From Parasponia andersonii (Eukaryota; Streptophyta; Magnoliopsida; Rosales; Cannabaceae): 64,000 nucleotides of DNA. How positions within the stretch are numbered: the first letter of the stretch is position 1; each line of letters begins with the position of its first letter. The notes beneath the pieces are model-generated. The model did not search any database and had not been told where the DNA came from. It saw nothing but the letters and a program-made list of their open reading frames with translations. The stretch is taken from NCBI GenBank assembly GCA_002914805.1, contig JXTB01000017.1, forward strand, positions 1,651,410 through 1,715,409, written 5' to 3'. Shown here piece after piece: positions 22,526 to 34,345 of this stretch. The position numbers and the translations under genes are program-made.

Positions 22526-25500
22526 TGTATAAATATTAATAATGTTTTTTTTTGATATTTTATAAATATTAGTAAATGTTTTTAAATTGTTAGACTTTTA
22601 TTAGATTTACATATCATCATCCTATTTGTATCAACTGCGATCGATGTTCATAAACGCATACAACTACTAGATTACATAGCATAAAAACCGCCCCCAGTCA
22701 GTAGATTTAGAGCTTTTTATTAGGCTTCCACCCATGGTTTTGGAATAACTAATGTTATCTGATCTGACAATTTTATTTGAAAAGATAAATCATATATTAC
22801 GAATATAATAATACCATTAGATATTTATTGAAAAATTCCAATAGAGATATACTAACTTCCAGTGTATCCTCCATTTTCGTATCAGAATGTGGACTCCAAA
22901 TTGGTCAATAAAGGACCTACGTTTTTTAATGGCGGAGAAAGACCACGGCATCCATTGTAAGTTTGTAACTGAATTATTTATTTATTTATTTTATTTAAGA
23001 AAACAACTTTATTAATACTCAAATAATAGTTACAAGAATAAATTGAATTATATATAATTTCTAACAACGAGAATCAAAAAAATGATTCATACACTTAAAA
23101 TAGAAAAAACTTCAGAGATTTCAAAGTACAAATAATTCCGGACAACAATCTTAGAGAAAAATTTCATAAAAAATAAAATAGAACTTTTTAATAGCTCATT
23201 TTGATTCATTTTAATCTGAATTAACAATTCTGATTAATTTATTAAAAAAAAAATCTGTCAATTTCTATTCGTCATAGTAACTATTTCTTTAGTTTTAAAT
23301 AAAAAATTATAAAATTTTAGAGACAGTCATACCACTAACAAAAAAAAAATTAAAATAACAAAAAGTACTGTATACTAAAATCACTGTAAATCTAAATTTG
23401 GTGAACGATTGCCCTTCTAAATAAAATGATTATTAAAAAATAAAATAATAAATAAGAAAAATAATAAAGATAAAGACTCTTACCTAAGACAGAGAAGACC
23501 CATGTACCTGATAAAAAAAAAAAAAAAAACGCTAAATAAAGTAACGAGGAGGTGCTTAATCTCAGCTGCAGGGAAAAGGAGAAAAAGTACGTGAGAACTC
23601 CTGATCTGAACCTAAAAAAAAATGCCAAACAATTTTAGACCACTCGTTGGAGCCTTTTCAATCGTTATAATTTTTTATTTTTTGGTTCAAATTCTAATGA
23701 CTTCCAATCATATAACCGGGTCTTAAAACTAATAAACTCAAACCCATTACACAAACTTCATATATAAATATATGTAAACATAAATGTATTACTTATATAT
23801 ATATATATATATATATAATAATCGTCATTCTTAGTACCAAAAGCATTGGACACATTCTAATTGGAGATGGACATTGGGAAATCTTACCAAAACCTCAATT
23901 TTTCTTTTTGTAATTATAATTTAGAGATTCTCCCACACTCTCTGACTAGCTAGGTGGTGGTTACTGATAAGTTTGATTGACGTATTGTCGGCCAAATTCC
24001 CTTTGAATCTTTGCGGTTTTATTGCTTTGTCTCTAATCAAGTACTATTAATCAAGACATAAACCAATTAACAATCCTTGTTTGTCCTTTAATGCATCATG
24101 CTATGCTCCAAAAAACTACAGCATTTTCTTGACTTAATTTCTTGATCACCTCCACCAATCATATTATAAAAGACTAACTTATCTATAAATACTGATTAAG
24201 CTCCAATATTTTTCCTTGGATCGAGTACAATGAACTCTATCGGTAATATTCTCTCTCTCACTTGACAAAAAAGTTGAAACAGTAAAAAGTACAACGCGGT
24301 TTCACTTGGTCTTTTGAATTTTAGATACTATTTTCTTGCTGATTGCTAGGGAAATAGGGGACATAGTTGCTAATTTGTAAACTATGACAGTAGAGTAGGT
24401 TAAGTAGGTTATATTGTCGGTGTCTTTTGCTTTGGTGTTGCTAGCTAATAGCTATATATAGTAGGCGAATTTTCTCAAGTCACGTCTCTTGCAAATTAAC
24501 TAGTAATTAGTACTAATCAAAGTTTGGAATCACGTGATTTAGAGTCTAAATCCAAACGTAAGTACTTATCATGATGCCAATTCAAGTTAGTAGTTCTAAC
24601 ATTATTCTTCTAATTATTCTTTATCCGAAAATTATAATGTACATAAATTTGTGTGCAATATTCCGCCTGTGATATTGAAGGCAGGGTGGATAGAAATTAG
24701 AAATTAAGCTCAAGTTTGGTATATTATATTTTTTCTTTGTTTTTTGTATTATATTATTTATAATAAGAATCATGCTAATTTGTGACGAAACCTAAAACAA
24801 AAATGATGTTTAGAATTATTTTACAATCAAATTCGGATAGAAAACTTCGACCCAATATCTATAAAGAGATGTGAACCTTAATATAAGCGAAGACGCTACA
24901 ATCAAGGATGGAAAACTCAATTGATAAGTCAAAGAATGAACACTACAGAGAAATCTGATAAGTTCGAATAAGTTCTCAAAAAACTAAAAAGAAATTACTC
25001 TTAATTTTAATGAATTATAATATACCCATATTGAATGAAAAAGAAAAATGTACAATATATCAGTCAAAGGCCACTAAAATTTTAGTCAAAAAAATCCCAT
25101 AAACATCTTTAGGTAACTTACTCAAACCAGAGAAGAAAAGTAGGAAAAATAATCCTAATAACTAAGCTAAATTCAGCTATAATTAAAAAGAAGTCAATTC
25201 TGACTTTATACGCCGCTAATCAGCCTATTACACGCTACTAAAGAAAAGGAAACAAATAAATAAATTATTTTGGGAAACTGATAACCAAAATATGAAAGTA
25301 AGCTATGATTTGGCGTTCAAGTTTTTACAAATCAGATTTCACTTTTATATGAGCCTATAGATTTTTTTGAACCTGAATCAAGCTTGTTATGGGCTTAGAA
25401 ATTCGTTCATCTCCTTTAATGGGCTTCCATATGTATGTTTGAAACCAAACCCCTTAAATCAGCCCGCTTACTATATTTTGAAAATTTTTTGCACGTGCTC

Positions 25501-25889
25501 TTATAAAATGAAAACTTGAATAGGATGCACATTCCATGTTCTCGTACTTGTTCTGTCCTCGTCAATTTAATACAACATAAAAATTTAATATGATAATGGA
25601 AATATTATTTAATACAGAAAAAAAATCATAATATTGTATAATATTAACTTTCTCACTTTTTTAATCCTTAATTTCTCGCTTATCCCTCACGTCACTTTAT
25701 TCCTTTTTAAAAGTGTTGTTTGTAAATAAATTTTTAGAAGTCGTATTTTTATAAAATTAAAAGTGGTATTTTAAAAAAATCATTAGAAAGTGATAATTCT
25801 GGGTGTCATTTTTCTAAATAATTTTTTTCAAAAATGATATTTTTCTCCGTGAAGCTCATCGAGCGCAAGGTCTTATCAATCAAGCCTAT
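22526..25889. other. AT-rich intergenic DNA, no gene recognised
   Basis: No convincing coding sequence. At 24182-24235 a TATA-like TATAAATA is followed about 45 bp later by an ATG and, 13 bases on, a GT, which could be an orphan promoter with a tiny first exon, but no following exon was found. A (TA)n tract lies near 23796-23818. Confidence 0.45.
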
Positions 25890-26650
25890 CTCTAGTGGTA
25901 TCAACAAGATCAACTTATTCTTTCGTGGTTACTCTCATCCATGGGAGATTCCTTACTGACCAGAATGGTTGGGTGTCTCACAGTTCAAAACTCAATTACA
26001 GAATCTTAAGAAGGGAGATTGGTCTTTGAATGCTTATCTTTTACAAGTCAAATCTTTAGTTGATCAATTAACCTCGGTTGGTCATGTTCTTACTTCTACA
26101 GATTATATAAATGCCATTTTTTAGAGTTTGTCTTGTGAATATGATACCTTTGTTCTCACTAGTAACCCTCATACTGATACGATTCCATTGCTGAGATTGA
26201 GTCTTTATTGCTTGCACAAGAGTCCAAAATTAAGAAACGTACTGCCAGTCTTGACTCAGCCCTCAATCTTATGGTCAATTTGGCAACTCAGATTATTCCA
26301 AACAAAAAGCCCTTTACTCTTACTTCCAACTCATTTCAATCTCAGTTTCCAGGCACATTTGTATATCCAGGCAATCCTCACTTTCATCTTCCTCAATTTG
26401 GTACCTTTCAGCCTTTTGGTCATAGTGGTGGTAGAGGCTTTAATCCTCAAACTGGTGGTGGTAGATTTTTAACCCTCACAATAGTGGTGGTAAAGATCGG
26501 TCACAGTGGAATTCCAATAAACCTCAATGCCAATTATGTGACAAATTTGGCTACATTTCTCTTAAATGTTGGCACAGGTTCAATTTAGCATTTCATGGGC
26601 CACAATCATTTTCAGCTGCTTCCTTTGGTCCACCTGGCCCTAATGCTCCT
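25890..26650 (+). pseudogene. Copia gag with altered zinc knuckle
   Basis: The UBN2-type gag fold is visible as QNLKKGDWSLNAYLLQVKSL and VDQLTSVGHVLTSTDYINAI, followed by a stop and SLSCEYDTFVL. A glycine-rich stretch (about 26400-26470) precedes the zinc knuckle CQLCDKFGYISLKC near 26530. That motif has its three cysteines, but tyrosine stands where the CCHC histidine is expected. The frame shifts before the knuckle. Gag would form the virus-like particle of the element. Confidence 0.85.
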
Positions 26651-26656
26651 GCTCAT

Positions 26657-27950
26657 ATGGCGGCTATGACTCTTGCTTCATCAGATTCTTTCACAGATAC
26701 CAGTTGGTACCCAGATTTTGGTGCCACCAACCATTGTACACCATATGTTAAAAAGCTTGTCACTTGGGACATCTATACTAGCCAAGACCAAGTTTATATT
26801 GTTGATGGTACTGGCCTCACTATACAAAACATTGGCCAGTCCTCTTTTCTTTCTTCGTCTTATTCTAAAGTTTTACAACTAAAACAACTACTTCATGTTC
26901 CACAAATGTCTAAAAATATACTAAGTGTCTCTAAATTTGGTTCAGATAATGATGTCTTTTCTGAATTTCATTCTAACAAGTGCTTTGTTAAATATCAGGC
27001 TACTAAACGCTTTTGATCCGTTGGAAGCTTGAAAATGGGTTGTATGTATTTGATTCTTCAATTATCCAATTGTCCAGATGCTTCAGTCCTTACAACCATC
27101 ATCTGTGCATAATTCTCAAAGTCATTTTTGTCATGTATCTCGTGTTTCAGCTTTGAATAATAATACTAGGACTTCTAGTTTTGATTCGGTTACTCATCTT
27201 TGGCATAGCAGGCTTGGACGTCCTGCAACTAAAACTGTCCAAAGTGTAGTCACTTCCTGTAATATACCTTGCATTAATAAAAGATTTTTTTGATTCTTGT
27301 CATGCTTCCTGCCTTGGTAAACGTCATAAGTCTCCTTTTCCTATGTTTACTTCCACTTACACTCATTCGTTAAAGTTAATTCATTTTGACCTATGGGGAC
27401 CAGCTCCATATGTTTCTACTAATGGATATAAGTATTATGTATACTATACTGATGCTTTTTCCGGGTTTATTTGTTGAGAAACAAGTCTTAAGTGTTACCA
27501 ACCTTTTTTGATTTCAAGAAACTAGTTGAGCTGCAACTTTGCTATTCTATCGATGCAACTTTGCTATTCTATCGAGGCCATTCAGACTGATTAGGGACGA
27601 TAGTATTGGGCCTTCACTGATTTTCTACAAGCTAATAGCACTGTTCATAAGGTCTCATATCCTTATACACATGAGTAGAATGGTCTGGCTGAGCAGAAGC
27701 ATATACACATTATTGATGGAGCACTTACCTTACTGGCTCATACTTCATTGCCTCATTCACTTTGGCATGAAGCTGTTCAAACTATGGTCCATCTTATTAA
27801 CAGACTACCTTCTGCCCCCTCTCGGTGGGAAAGTTCCACTTGAATTATTATTCCATATTAGACCAGATTACTCTTCTTTGAGAGTTTTTGGATGCTTCTG
27901 CAATCCAAATCTCGGCTGTATCATTCCCACAAATTCAATTATAGGATAAC
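26657..27950 (+). pseudogene. Copia protease and integrase region
   Basis: The protease begins TSWYPDFGATNHCTP, where the usual catalytic D-S-G reads D-F-G. LLHVPQMSKNILSVSKF is the typical protease end. The integrase zinc domain follows near 27195 (THLWHSRLGRPATKTV), then the core, with LIHFDLWGPAPYVSTNGYKY near 27380 and the DAFSGF segment, broken by a stop after GFIC. The later part reads TDYLLPPLGGKVPLELLF near 27810. Frame changes and stops exclude function. Confidence 0.88.
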
Positions 27951-28359
27951 AAAGTGTGTCTTTATTGGTTATAGTCTTAATCATAAGGCTTTAAATGTCT
28001 AGCACCTTCATGGAGGATATACATGTCTAGGGTTGTTACATTCAATGAAGTGTTTCCTTATTCTAAGTTGTTTGTTAACTCAACATCAGCTTCTTCTAGA
28101 TCTAGTTCTTCTTCTACATCCGATCATATTCCTACTCCACCTTCATCCAGCTCTTCTCCTCTTCTTCCTACTTGTGCTCCCTCTTTGCTAACTACTATTG
28201 AACTCCCATCTTCTTTTTCTTCTGATTCACCATAGTCATCCTTACCCAATGTTCATCCTATGGTCACTTGATCTAATACTGGAGTGTTTAAACCCAAAGT
28301 TTTTATGGCTTCCAAAGAACCTACTTCAGTCACTTACGCTTTATAACAACATCATTGGA

Positions 28360-29770
28360 AGTCTGCCATGAATGATGAATATATGGCACTTCTTAGATGG
28401 TTTCTTTACCTCAAGGCCACAAAGTCATTGGGTGTAAATGGGTGTTTAAGGTCAATGGAAATCCAGATGGGAGCATACAACGTTATAAAGATCGGTTGGT
28501 AGCAAAAAGTTTTGATTAGCAAGCTAGTTTTGATTTTAATGAGACATTCAGTCCTGTTGTTAAGCCTACTGCAATCCGAATTAATCTTAGCGTTGATTTC
28601 ACTCATGACTGGCCAATTCAGTAGTTGGAGGTAAACAATGCATTTCTTGATGGGGATTTGCAGGAAGAGGTTTATATGGTTCAACCCAGATGCTTCACTT
28701 CATTCCTTAGTGTGCAAACTAAACAAAGCGTTGTATGGACTTAAACAGGCACCTCGGGGCTGGTATGACAAGATGCTGTCAGCTTTTCTTTCCTTGGGTT
28801 TTGTTTCAGCTCGGTCTGATCAATCACTCTTCAATAAGCATACTCCTTAACATACTTTATTTGTTCTAGTATGTGGATGATATCTTAGTTACTGGCGGTT
28901 CACAGCTTGAAATCAAACATCTTTTACAGCAACTTATTAATTAATTTGCTCTGAAAGATCTCGAAGATGTAGACTACTTTTTAGGCATTGAAGTTAAGCG
29001 TACTTCCACTAGTCTCTATCTTAATCAAGCTAAATACATTACTGACTTGTTGTGTCGAGTGAAAATGCAGTATGCCAATTATCTTTTAACACAAATGTCA
29101 GGAGGGAAGAAACTCACTGCCTTTGGTAGTGATCCAGTCACTGATATTCAGCTTTGTCGTAGTATGGTAGGAGCATTGCCTATTCTATCAACAGAGTTTG
29201 CCAATTTCTGCAGACTCCTTTAGAGGCTCACTGGAAAACTGTCAAACGGATTCTTCGTTATTTGAGAGGCACTATGCATCATGGATTGTTCTTGCAAAAG
29301 TCTTCATAGTTGACTATTGTGGGATTTTGTGTTGCTAATTGGGCTTCCGACCTTGATGATAGATGTCGTACTAGTGGCTTTTGTGTGTATCTTGGAGCTA
29401 ATCTTGTATTCTGGAGTTCAAAGAAGTAGAGCACTATATCTCGCAGTGGCACTGAAGCTGAGTATCGTAGTCTCATTTCTCTAACTGCTGAATTCACATG
29501 GATTCAATCTTTATTGTCTGAGTTACAAGTTCTATTCACTCAAATTCCAATTGTTTGATGTGATAATTTGAGTACTGTTGTTATGTCAGCAAATCCAGTG
29601 CTTCATGCTCGAACCAAGCACATAGAGCATGATTTGTATTTTGTTTGTGAAAAAGCAATAAATAGACAAGCAGCTAGATGTTCGACATGTTCCTTTTGTT
29701 GATCAAACCGTAGATATCTTCACTAAGGCTTTGTCTAGTTCACGATTTCTCTTTCTTTGAGACAAACTGA
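28360..29770 (+). pseudogene. Copia reverse transcriptase and RNase H
   Basis: RT motifs in order are VCKLNKALYGLKQAPRGWYD near 28710, then YVDDILVTGG near 28872 with the catalytic aspartates, then KDLEDVDYFLGIEV near 28955. RNase H follows, with GFCVANWASDLDDRCRTSGF near 29325 and [19 protein letters not shown] near 29450. Stops interrupt several places (for example after SSKK near 29428). The segment ends at the polypurine tract (TTTGAGGGAGAA, 29796-29807). Confidence 0.9.
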
Positions 29771-29807
29771 GAGTCGAAGACTCTTCTCCACTCAATTTGA
29801 GGGAGAA

Positions 29808-29970
29808 TGCTAAGAGTTAGTTATTGATTGTAACAGAATTATGTTAGTCTGTTGGTGTATTAGTTAGCTTTCCGTCAAAACAGAGAAGAGTTGTATAAAT
29901 ACAGAGCTGTGCTCTTTAATCAGTACAAGATGATTCGTTTCATAAACTTAATTCTTTAGTTTTTTTATCA
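29808..29970 (+). repeat. 3' LTR of the copia element (~163 bp)
   Basis: It follows the polypurine tract directly, starts TGCTAAGAGTTAG and ends ...TTTTTATCA, so TG...CA. GTATAAATACAGAGC near 29892 is its TATA region. The size is short but usual for small copia elements. The right end is approximate because CAACACGACA continues with CA repeats. Confidence 0.7.
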
Positions 29971-31582
29971 CAACACGACATAACATAATACAACACACGG
30001 TACAATACAATACACAATATCACATGACATAATATAACTCAGTACACTACAATACAACACACCAAACATAGACTATCCTAAGTTGTATAAAACATGAAAG
30101 TTGAATAACATGATCTTAATTGTATTGGTTTGGGAAGACAACTAAATTTTCATATACTAGTTGCCCATCAAATATGTTCCTAAAGGCCAAAATAACTAAG
30201 AAAAAGCATTTAACATAAGAACAATGATTTCAAGGGTAATTCGAAAAAAAAAAACAAAAAGATAAAAAGGAAAAACAAAGGAAAATGACCAAAAAAAAAA
30301 ATATACGGACTAACATATACTCACATCATATGTGCATGGAAATCATATAAAAAATGTGCTTTCAGACTCTATTACTAGAAGATAATTGACACAAAATAAA
30401 AAATCTATCAAAATCTTGGTTACACATTATCGTGGCCTACAAGGTACCATGAATGGCGATTTTATAACAACTCCCTATTTGAAATCATTTTACCATACGA
30501 ATTATTTCCTCCTCCACACGTGCACCCGTTAATCACTGCGACAAAATTCCGACACCTTCAAGTGCACACAAGTCCACTATAATATCTGAGAGGCCCAACT
30601 CCCCGAACAAAAAAAAAAAAAAGAAGCCTAATTAGAAACTGAAGTTGGAAATGATTAATTAGTATCTCATTATTAGTATAGTAATTATAAGCATAGTTAC
30701 TAATATAACATTTGTATCAAGATTTTTTTTCTTTACTTTTATTTTTAGTTACAAAAAGAGGAAGCTTAGTTATATAATGGGATTCTTAATAATTTATATT
30801 AGGGATTGTGGGAGGTTTTTTTCTTTAATATCTCCCGTTGCCTTTTATTGATGGTGATTGCAACTTATCGTATTTGTGGTGCACAAGCAGCAGTACTTGT
30901 AGGAGTGGCACATGAGACCAAGTGACCATCACGTTCTAGCTTTCCGGCGACATAATTCGACATCGACACGTGTGAATCATTCTTTATCAGCTTCTTCATC
31001 AGGACCATATATACATATAGATTCCACTATATAGTATATACTACTTTTGTTTTCCTACTATATATATATATAATTCATTTCGTACTAATCTTTGCAGCAA
31101 TATTCTCCTTTCCTAACATTCTTTTCTTTACAGCCTATCTAGCTTGCTTGCTTGATCAATCCGATTGTATATAGCATAAAAAATGATTATGGCTACATAC
31201 TAGTATTTAGAGTATAATAATTAATGCCCTGGAAAGCGGTTGCCCTTTCTTTTGGTTCTCTGTTTATATATAGTTTCGATTTAAAAAATATGGATCATAG
31301 AGTTGCCCATGATCCAAAATTGTGTGCGGATCATATATTTATTTTTGTTTTCAAATAAATTAAGGACTAACCTACCAAAATGGAAAGAAAGCTAAAAAGA
31401 AGTGCATGAAAAAAAAAGATGGATTGCTTTTTAGAGATCAGCACTGGGACGAATTATTGATTCATCAAATGCTAGATATCAAATATCACTATACATGTTG
31501 CAAACTCTTACTCATACATGAAACTAAGCCTAAACCTGATCCAAAAGCTTAAAAGCGGAATGCATGTGATCTAGAGATCAAA

Positions 31583-31586
<4 letters not shown>
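29971..31586. other. Intergenic DNA, no gene recognised
   Basis: 29975-30065 is a run of ACAATAC/ACATAAT-like words. The rest is AT-rich. No coding frame, RNA gene or clear element was found. Confidence 0.5.

Positions 31587-31642
<56 letters not shown>
31587..31642. repeat. (TA)n microsatellite, ~28 units
   Basis: Uninterrupted TA run adjoining MITE copy B; TA units also follow that MITE on its right (31860-31880). Confidence 0.95.
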
Positions 31643-31644
<2 letters not shown>

Positions 31645-31859
31645 TTGAATCCAATAGGTATTTTTTTTCTTTACCTATAGATAGGTATTTTTTTTTTAGC
31701 CGTTGGATCACCATCTAATGCATGAAAAGACGTGCATCATTAATGCTCTTTCTCTCTCTTATTTTTTATAATAAAAAAATATACATACTAAATTTTCATT
31801 GGCCAAATTGATACCTACCCATAAGTAAAAAAAAAAAAATACCTACTGGATTGGTGCCC
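31643..31859 (-). mobile_element. MITE copy B, embedded in (TA)n
   Basis: This is the reverse complement of copy A: it starts GGTTGAATCCAATAGGTATT and ends ACCTACTGGATTGGTGCCC. Internal words shared with copy A include AGCCGTTGGATCACCATCTA and TAATGCTCTTTCTCTCTCTT. It is 217 bp, slightly shorter than copy A because part of the interior is missing near 31715. TA repeats lie on both sides. Confidence 0.85.
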
Positions 31860-31879
31860 TATATATATATATATATATA

Positions 31880-32635
31880 TATGATTCTATATTATTATTT
31901 TACCTATACACATCGTACGGATTTAGTATATTTCTCCTTTCTTTTGCTCAACCGTAATTATGTTAATGGATGGGGCGTTATGATTACATATATCATGACA
32001 TCAGTAGTATATATTGTAGTCTTTATACTATATTCTCGTGAAACCTTTTTGGAATAAACGAAAGGCCAATTAAAGCTGCCAATGTAAATGTCAGTGGCAA
32101 ATTTTGAACGCATGCAGTTTATGTTTGTGGAAAGAGTTAACGTATCTGATGTTAAGTCATACAAATTATTGGTGTATATGTCTTTTTTTTATACTCATTT
32201 ACTACCGTATGAGAAGTTACATTATTGAAGTAATAAATTTGTAATGTAACTTATAAATTTTTTCTAAATAATTTGTCATGATCTTTAATATTTTCATTGT
32301 GGAGGTATGTATCTCTAATTAATTGACATATGAACGAGTAAAAAGTCGTTAGAATTACAAGCAGACCATTTTTAACTTAACTTTTAATGAACTTTTAAAA
32401 TTGATATTAGGTATTATTTTTTATTTTATTTCATTTTATTCCGGTTTAAGTTCAAGCTTTGGTAAGGACAAAGCCCAAGCTTAACTTGAAATAAGATCTG
32501 AAGCCCGTCCCTTGACCTGAGTCTGAGGCTATATGGGCAGGTTTTGGACAAGCAAGCGACATAGCCGAACCCAATAATTTGGGCTTGAGCCAATTTTTGA
32601 AGGCCCAACTTATAACCAACTAATGTTTTATTAAA
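31880..32635. other. Intergenic DNA, no gene recognised
   Basis: No coding sequence or assigned repeat was seen. 32440-32610 is richer in G/C and contains AAGCCCAAGC and GGGCTTGAGCC, a pattern found in some plant TIR elements, but ends were not found. Confidence 0.4.
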
Positions 32636-33012
32636 GAGAAATTTACGCTTAGTACCCGTTTTTAAAACTTATTTTCATAAATACCTATTTTTATTTTTTT
32701 CAAAAATACCTGTCTATATGGTCCACATTTTTAATGTAAATTTTATGCATGAGGTATACATTTCATATGTAAAATATAAACGGTATATATTTATAACGTA
32801 AATGTTTACTATTTTAAAATATGTGCTAATTTTTAGTATAATTTTTATTCATGAAATATAGACCACAATATACATTTAATGCATGAAATATAGACCATGT
32901 GTAAAATAGCAGTGATTTATATTTCTCTAAAAATGATATTTATGAAATAAAAATAAAAAATAAATATTTATGAAAATATGTTTTTAAAAAGGGGTATTTA
33001 TAAACTTTTCCC
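32636..33012. mobile_element. MITE with ~75 bp terminal inverted repeats
   Basis: The left arm (32636-32710), with ACCCGTTTTTAAAACTTATT and TTCATAAATACCTATTTTTA, is the reverse complement of the right arm (32935-33012), with TATTTATGAAAATATGTTTT and AAAAAGGGGTATTTATAAAC, apart from scattered mismatches. The ~220 bp interior has no coding frame. Long inverted repeats of this kind suggest a Mutator-like non-autonomous element; no clear target duplication was recognised. Confidence 0.7.
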
Positions 33013-33377
33013 AACACTAAATTGTGTAGAAATGTCATAGATGCTGAGAACTAGGTAGCAGTTTCAGGTCAAATCTGAAAACATTATGGGATGGCTAAAT
33101 GTTGGTCCAACCGAGATTGGAGTACTCAGCAGAAATCTTTTTAGTTCTTAAGAGAAGCTAATGGAACTAGAACCATTAATTGTTAGTTACAAGCTTATAA
33201 CATTGCGTAATTGGATGCTCGGTTTGTACTGATTGTCTACCCATTCAATGTTGTTCTGTTGATTCTGTACACTCTGTCCCCGTTGTAGATTGAAATTCTT
33301 TGATATTATTGAGTTTGATACGAGCCTGTGAAATGAATTGTATAAACCCGTATCCTCGTGATATTAAACTATTGAGC

Positions 33378-33530
33378 AAAAATCCAGTAGATTTTTTTTT
33401 AGGATATTATTTTACTTAATTAAAATTTATTTTACATATTTATTATGATTTTTTTATTTTTATTTATTAATAATAAAATTTTTTTCATGGATATTATTAT
33501 AACCGTTCAAATACGGTTATATTGTCGATT
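33378..33530. mobile_element. Degenerate MITE-like fragment
   Basis: It begins AAATCCAGTAGATTTTTTTTT, like the ends of the (TA)n MITE family, and its interior (TAATTAAAATTTATTTTACA, then a T-rich stretch) resembles the reverse complement of 22303-22525. The right end is lost. Confidence 0.35.
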
Positions 33531-33609
33531 TTATGCATTACTTCGAAGCGCAAAATTCATTCATTAATTAGTTACAAGAAGATGTGACTTGTATTTGGTC
33601 CACTTATGA

Positions 33610-33745
33610 GTATTCTTTTTTTTTTTTTTTTTAAATTACAAATTAAGGAAAGACGAAGAAAGGGAGGTTTAAACCTCACCCTCTTTTGCTCTAAGAAGAG
33701 AGTCTTGACCACGCGAGGTGCCATAAAATGACTTAAATATAATAA
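33610..33745 (-). mobile_element. Possible SINE-like fragment
   Basis: On the minus strand, GGCACCTCGCGTGGTCAAG could be an A box and GAGGTTTAAACCTCCC a B box of an RNA polymerase III promoter. An A-tail appears on the plus strand as the T-run at 33616-33634. No target duplication was found, so the call is tentative. Confidence 0.35.
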
Positions 33746-33934
33746 CCTATTGAAGTGAGGGTCACATAGATCCAAAATATATATGACCTAGCCTCATGAT
33801 CAACCAGTCTAAACTTTAACTGACCACTTATAAATATTTATTACGTACTTGCGACGAATAACTAAATATTTTAACTATTTCAACATAAGACTTAATCTAA
33901 TGAACAGTCTAAACTTTAATATTTCTTCAAATAT

Positions 33935-34062
33935 GTAATTTTTGATATAACGTGGTTATCAATTAGGGTTTCAAACAAGTAATTTTTGATATAACGTGGT
34001 TATCAATTAGGGTTTCAAACAAGTAATTTTTGATATAATGTGGTTACAAATTGGGGGTTTGG
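33935..34062 (+). repeat. 44 bp direct repeat, nearly three units, upstream of LHCB8
   Basis: The unit GTAATTTTTGATATAACGTG plus GTTATCAATTAGGGTTTCAAACAA starts at 33935, 33979 and 34023; the third is incomplete and diverged. Each unit contains ACGTGG, resembling an ABRE or G-box core. The repeats lie 280-410 bp before the LHCB8 start codon, inside the likely promoter. Confidence 0.85.
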
Positions 34063-34149
34063 TAAGAAATTAGAGGACATGAACATTGATTTATCACGAG
34101 GACCCCACAAAATAATATCAAGCTACCATCAACCATCCAACCCTTCCGT

Positions 34150-34161
34150 CCAATAGATAAG
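34150..34161 (+). promoter_or_regulatory. CCAAT box and I-box (GATAAG) in LHCB8 promoter
   Basis: CCAAT at 34150-34154 is followed at once by GATAAG at 34156-34161, and GATA occurs again near 34167. GATAAG I-boxes and CCAAT boxes are usual in light-regulated photosynthesis promoters. The site lies ~190 bp before the start codon. Assignment rests on motif and position only. Confidence 0.45.
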
Positions 34162-34203
34162 GCATAGATAACCCCAAACGTTAACATCCATCACAGAATT
34201 CAT

Positions 34204-34205
<2 letters not shown>

Positions 34206-34264
<59 letters not shown>
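34206..34264 (+). repeat. (CT)n(CA)n microsatellite in LHCB8 leader
   Basis: About 19 CT units run directly into about 11 CA units, 80-140 bp before the LHCB8 ATG. Pyrimidine-rich CT tracts are common in plant core promoters and 5' leaders. Confidence 0.9.
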
Positions 34265-34345
34265 ACACAAAACACGCCCTTTTCTTCACATAATATTTAA
34301 ACCCTTCTCTCAACTTCATCCCACACCCTTCATCCGACCCCAGCC

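Larger units (their letters stand above)
25890..29970 (+). mobile_element. Ty1/copia retrotransposon, 5'-truncated and decayed
   Basis: Plus-strand order is gag, protease, integrase, reverse transcriptase, RNase H, polypurine tract and LTR, as in Ty1/copia. The 5' LTR, the primer site and the start of gag are missing; similarity begins near 25890 inside the gag helical domain (WYQQDQLILSWLLSSMG). The 3' LTR starts at 29808. Frames are broken many times. Confidence 0.92.

Noticed and set aside
33378-33530. Fifth full copy of the (TA)n MITE
   Set aside because: Only one end and part of the interior resemble the family and TA flanks are missing, so it is listed as a degenerate fragment.
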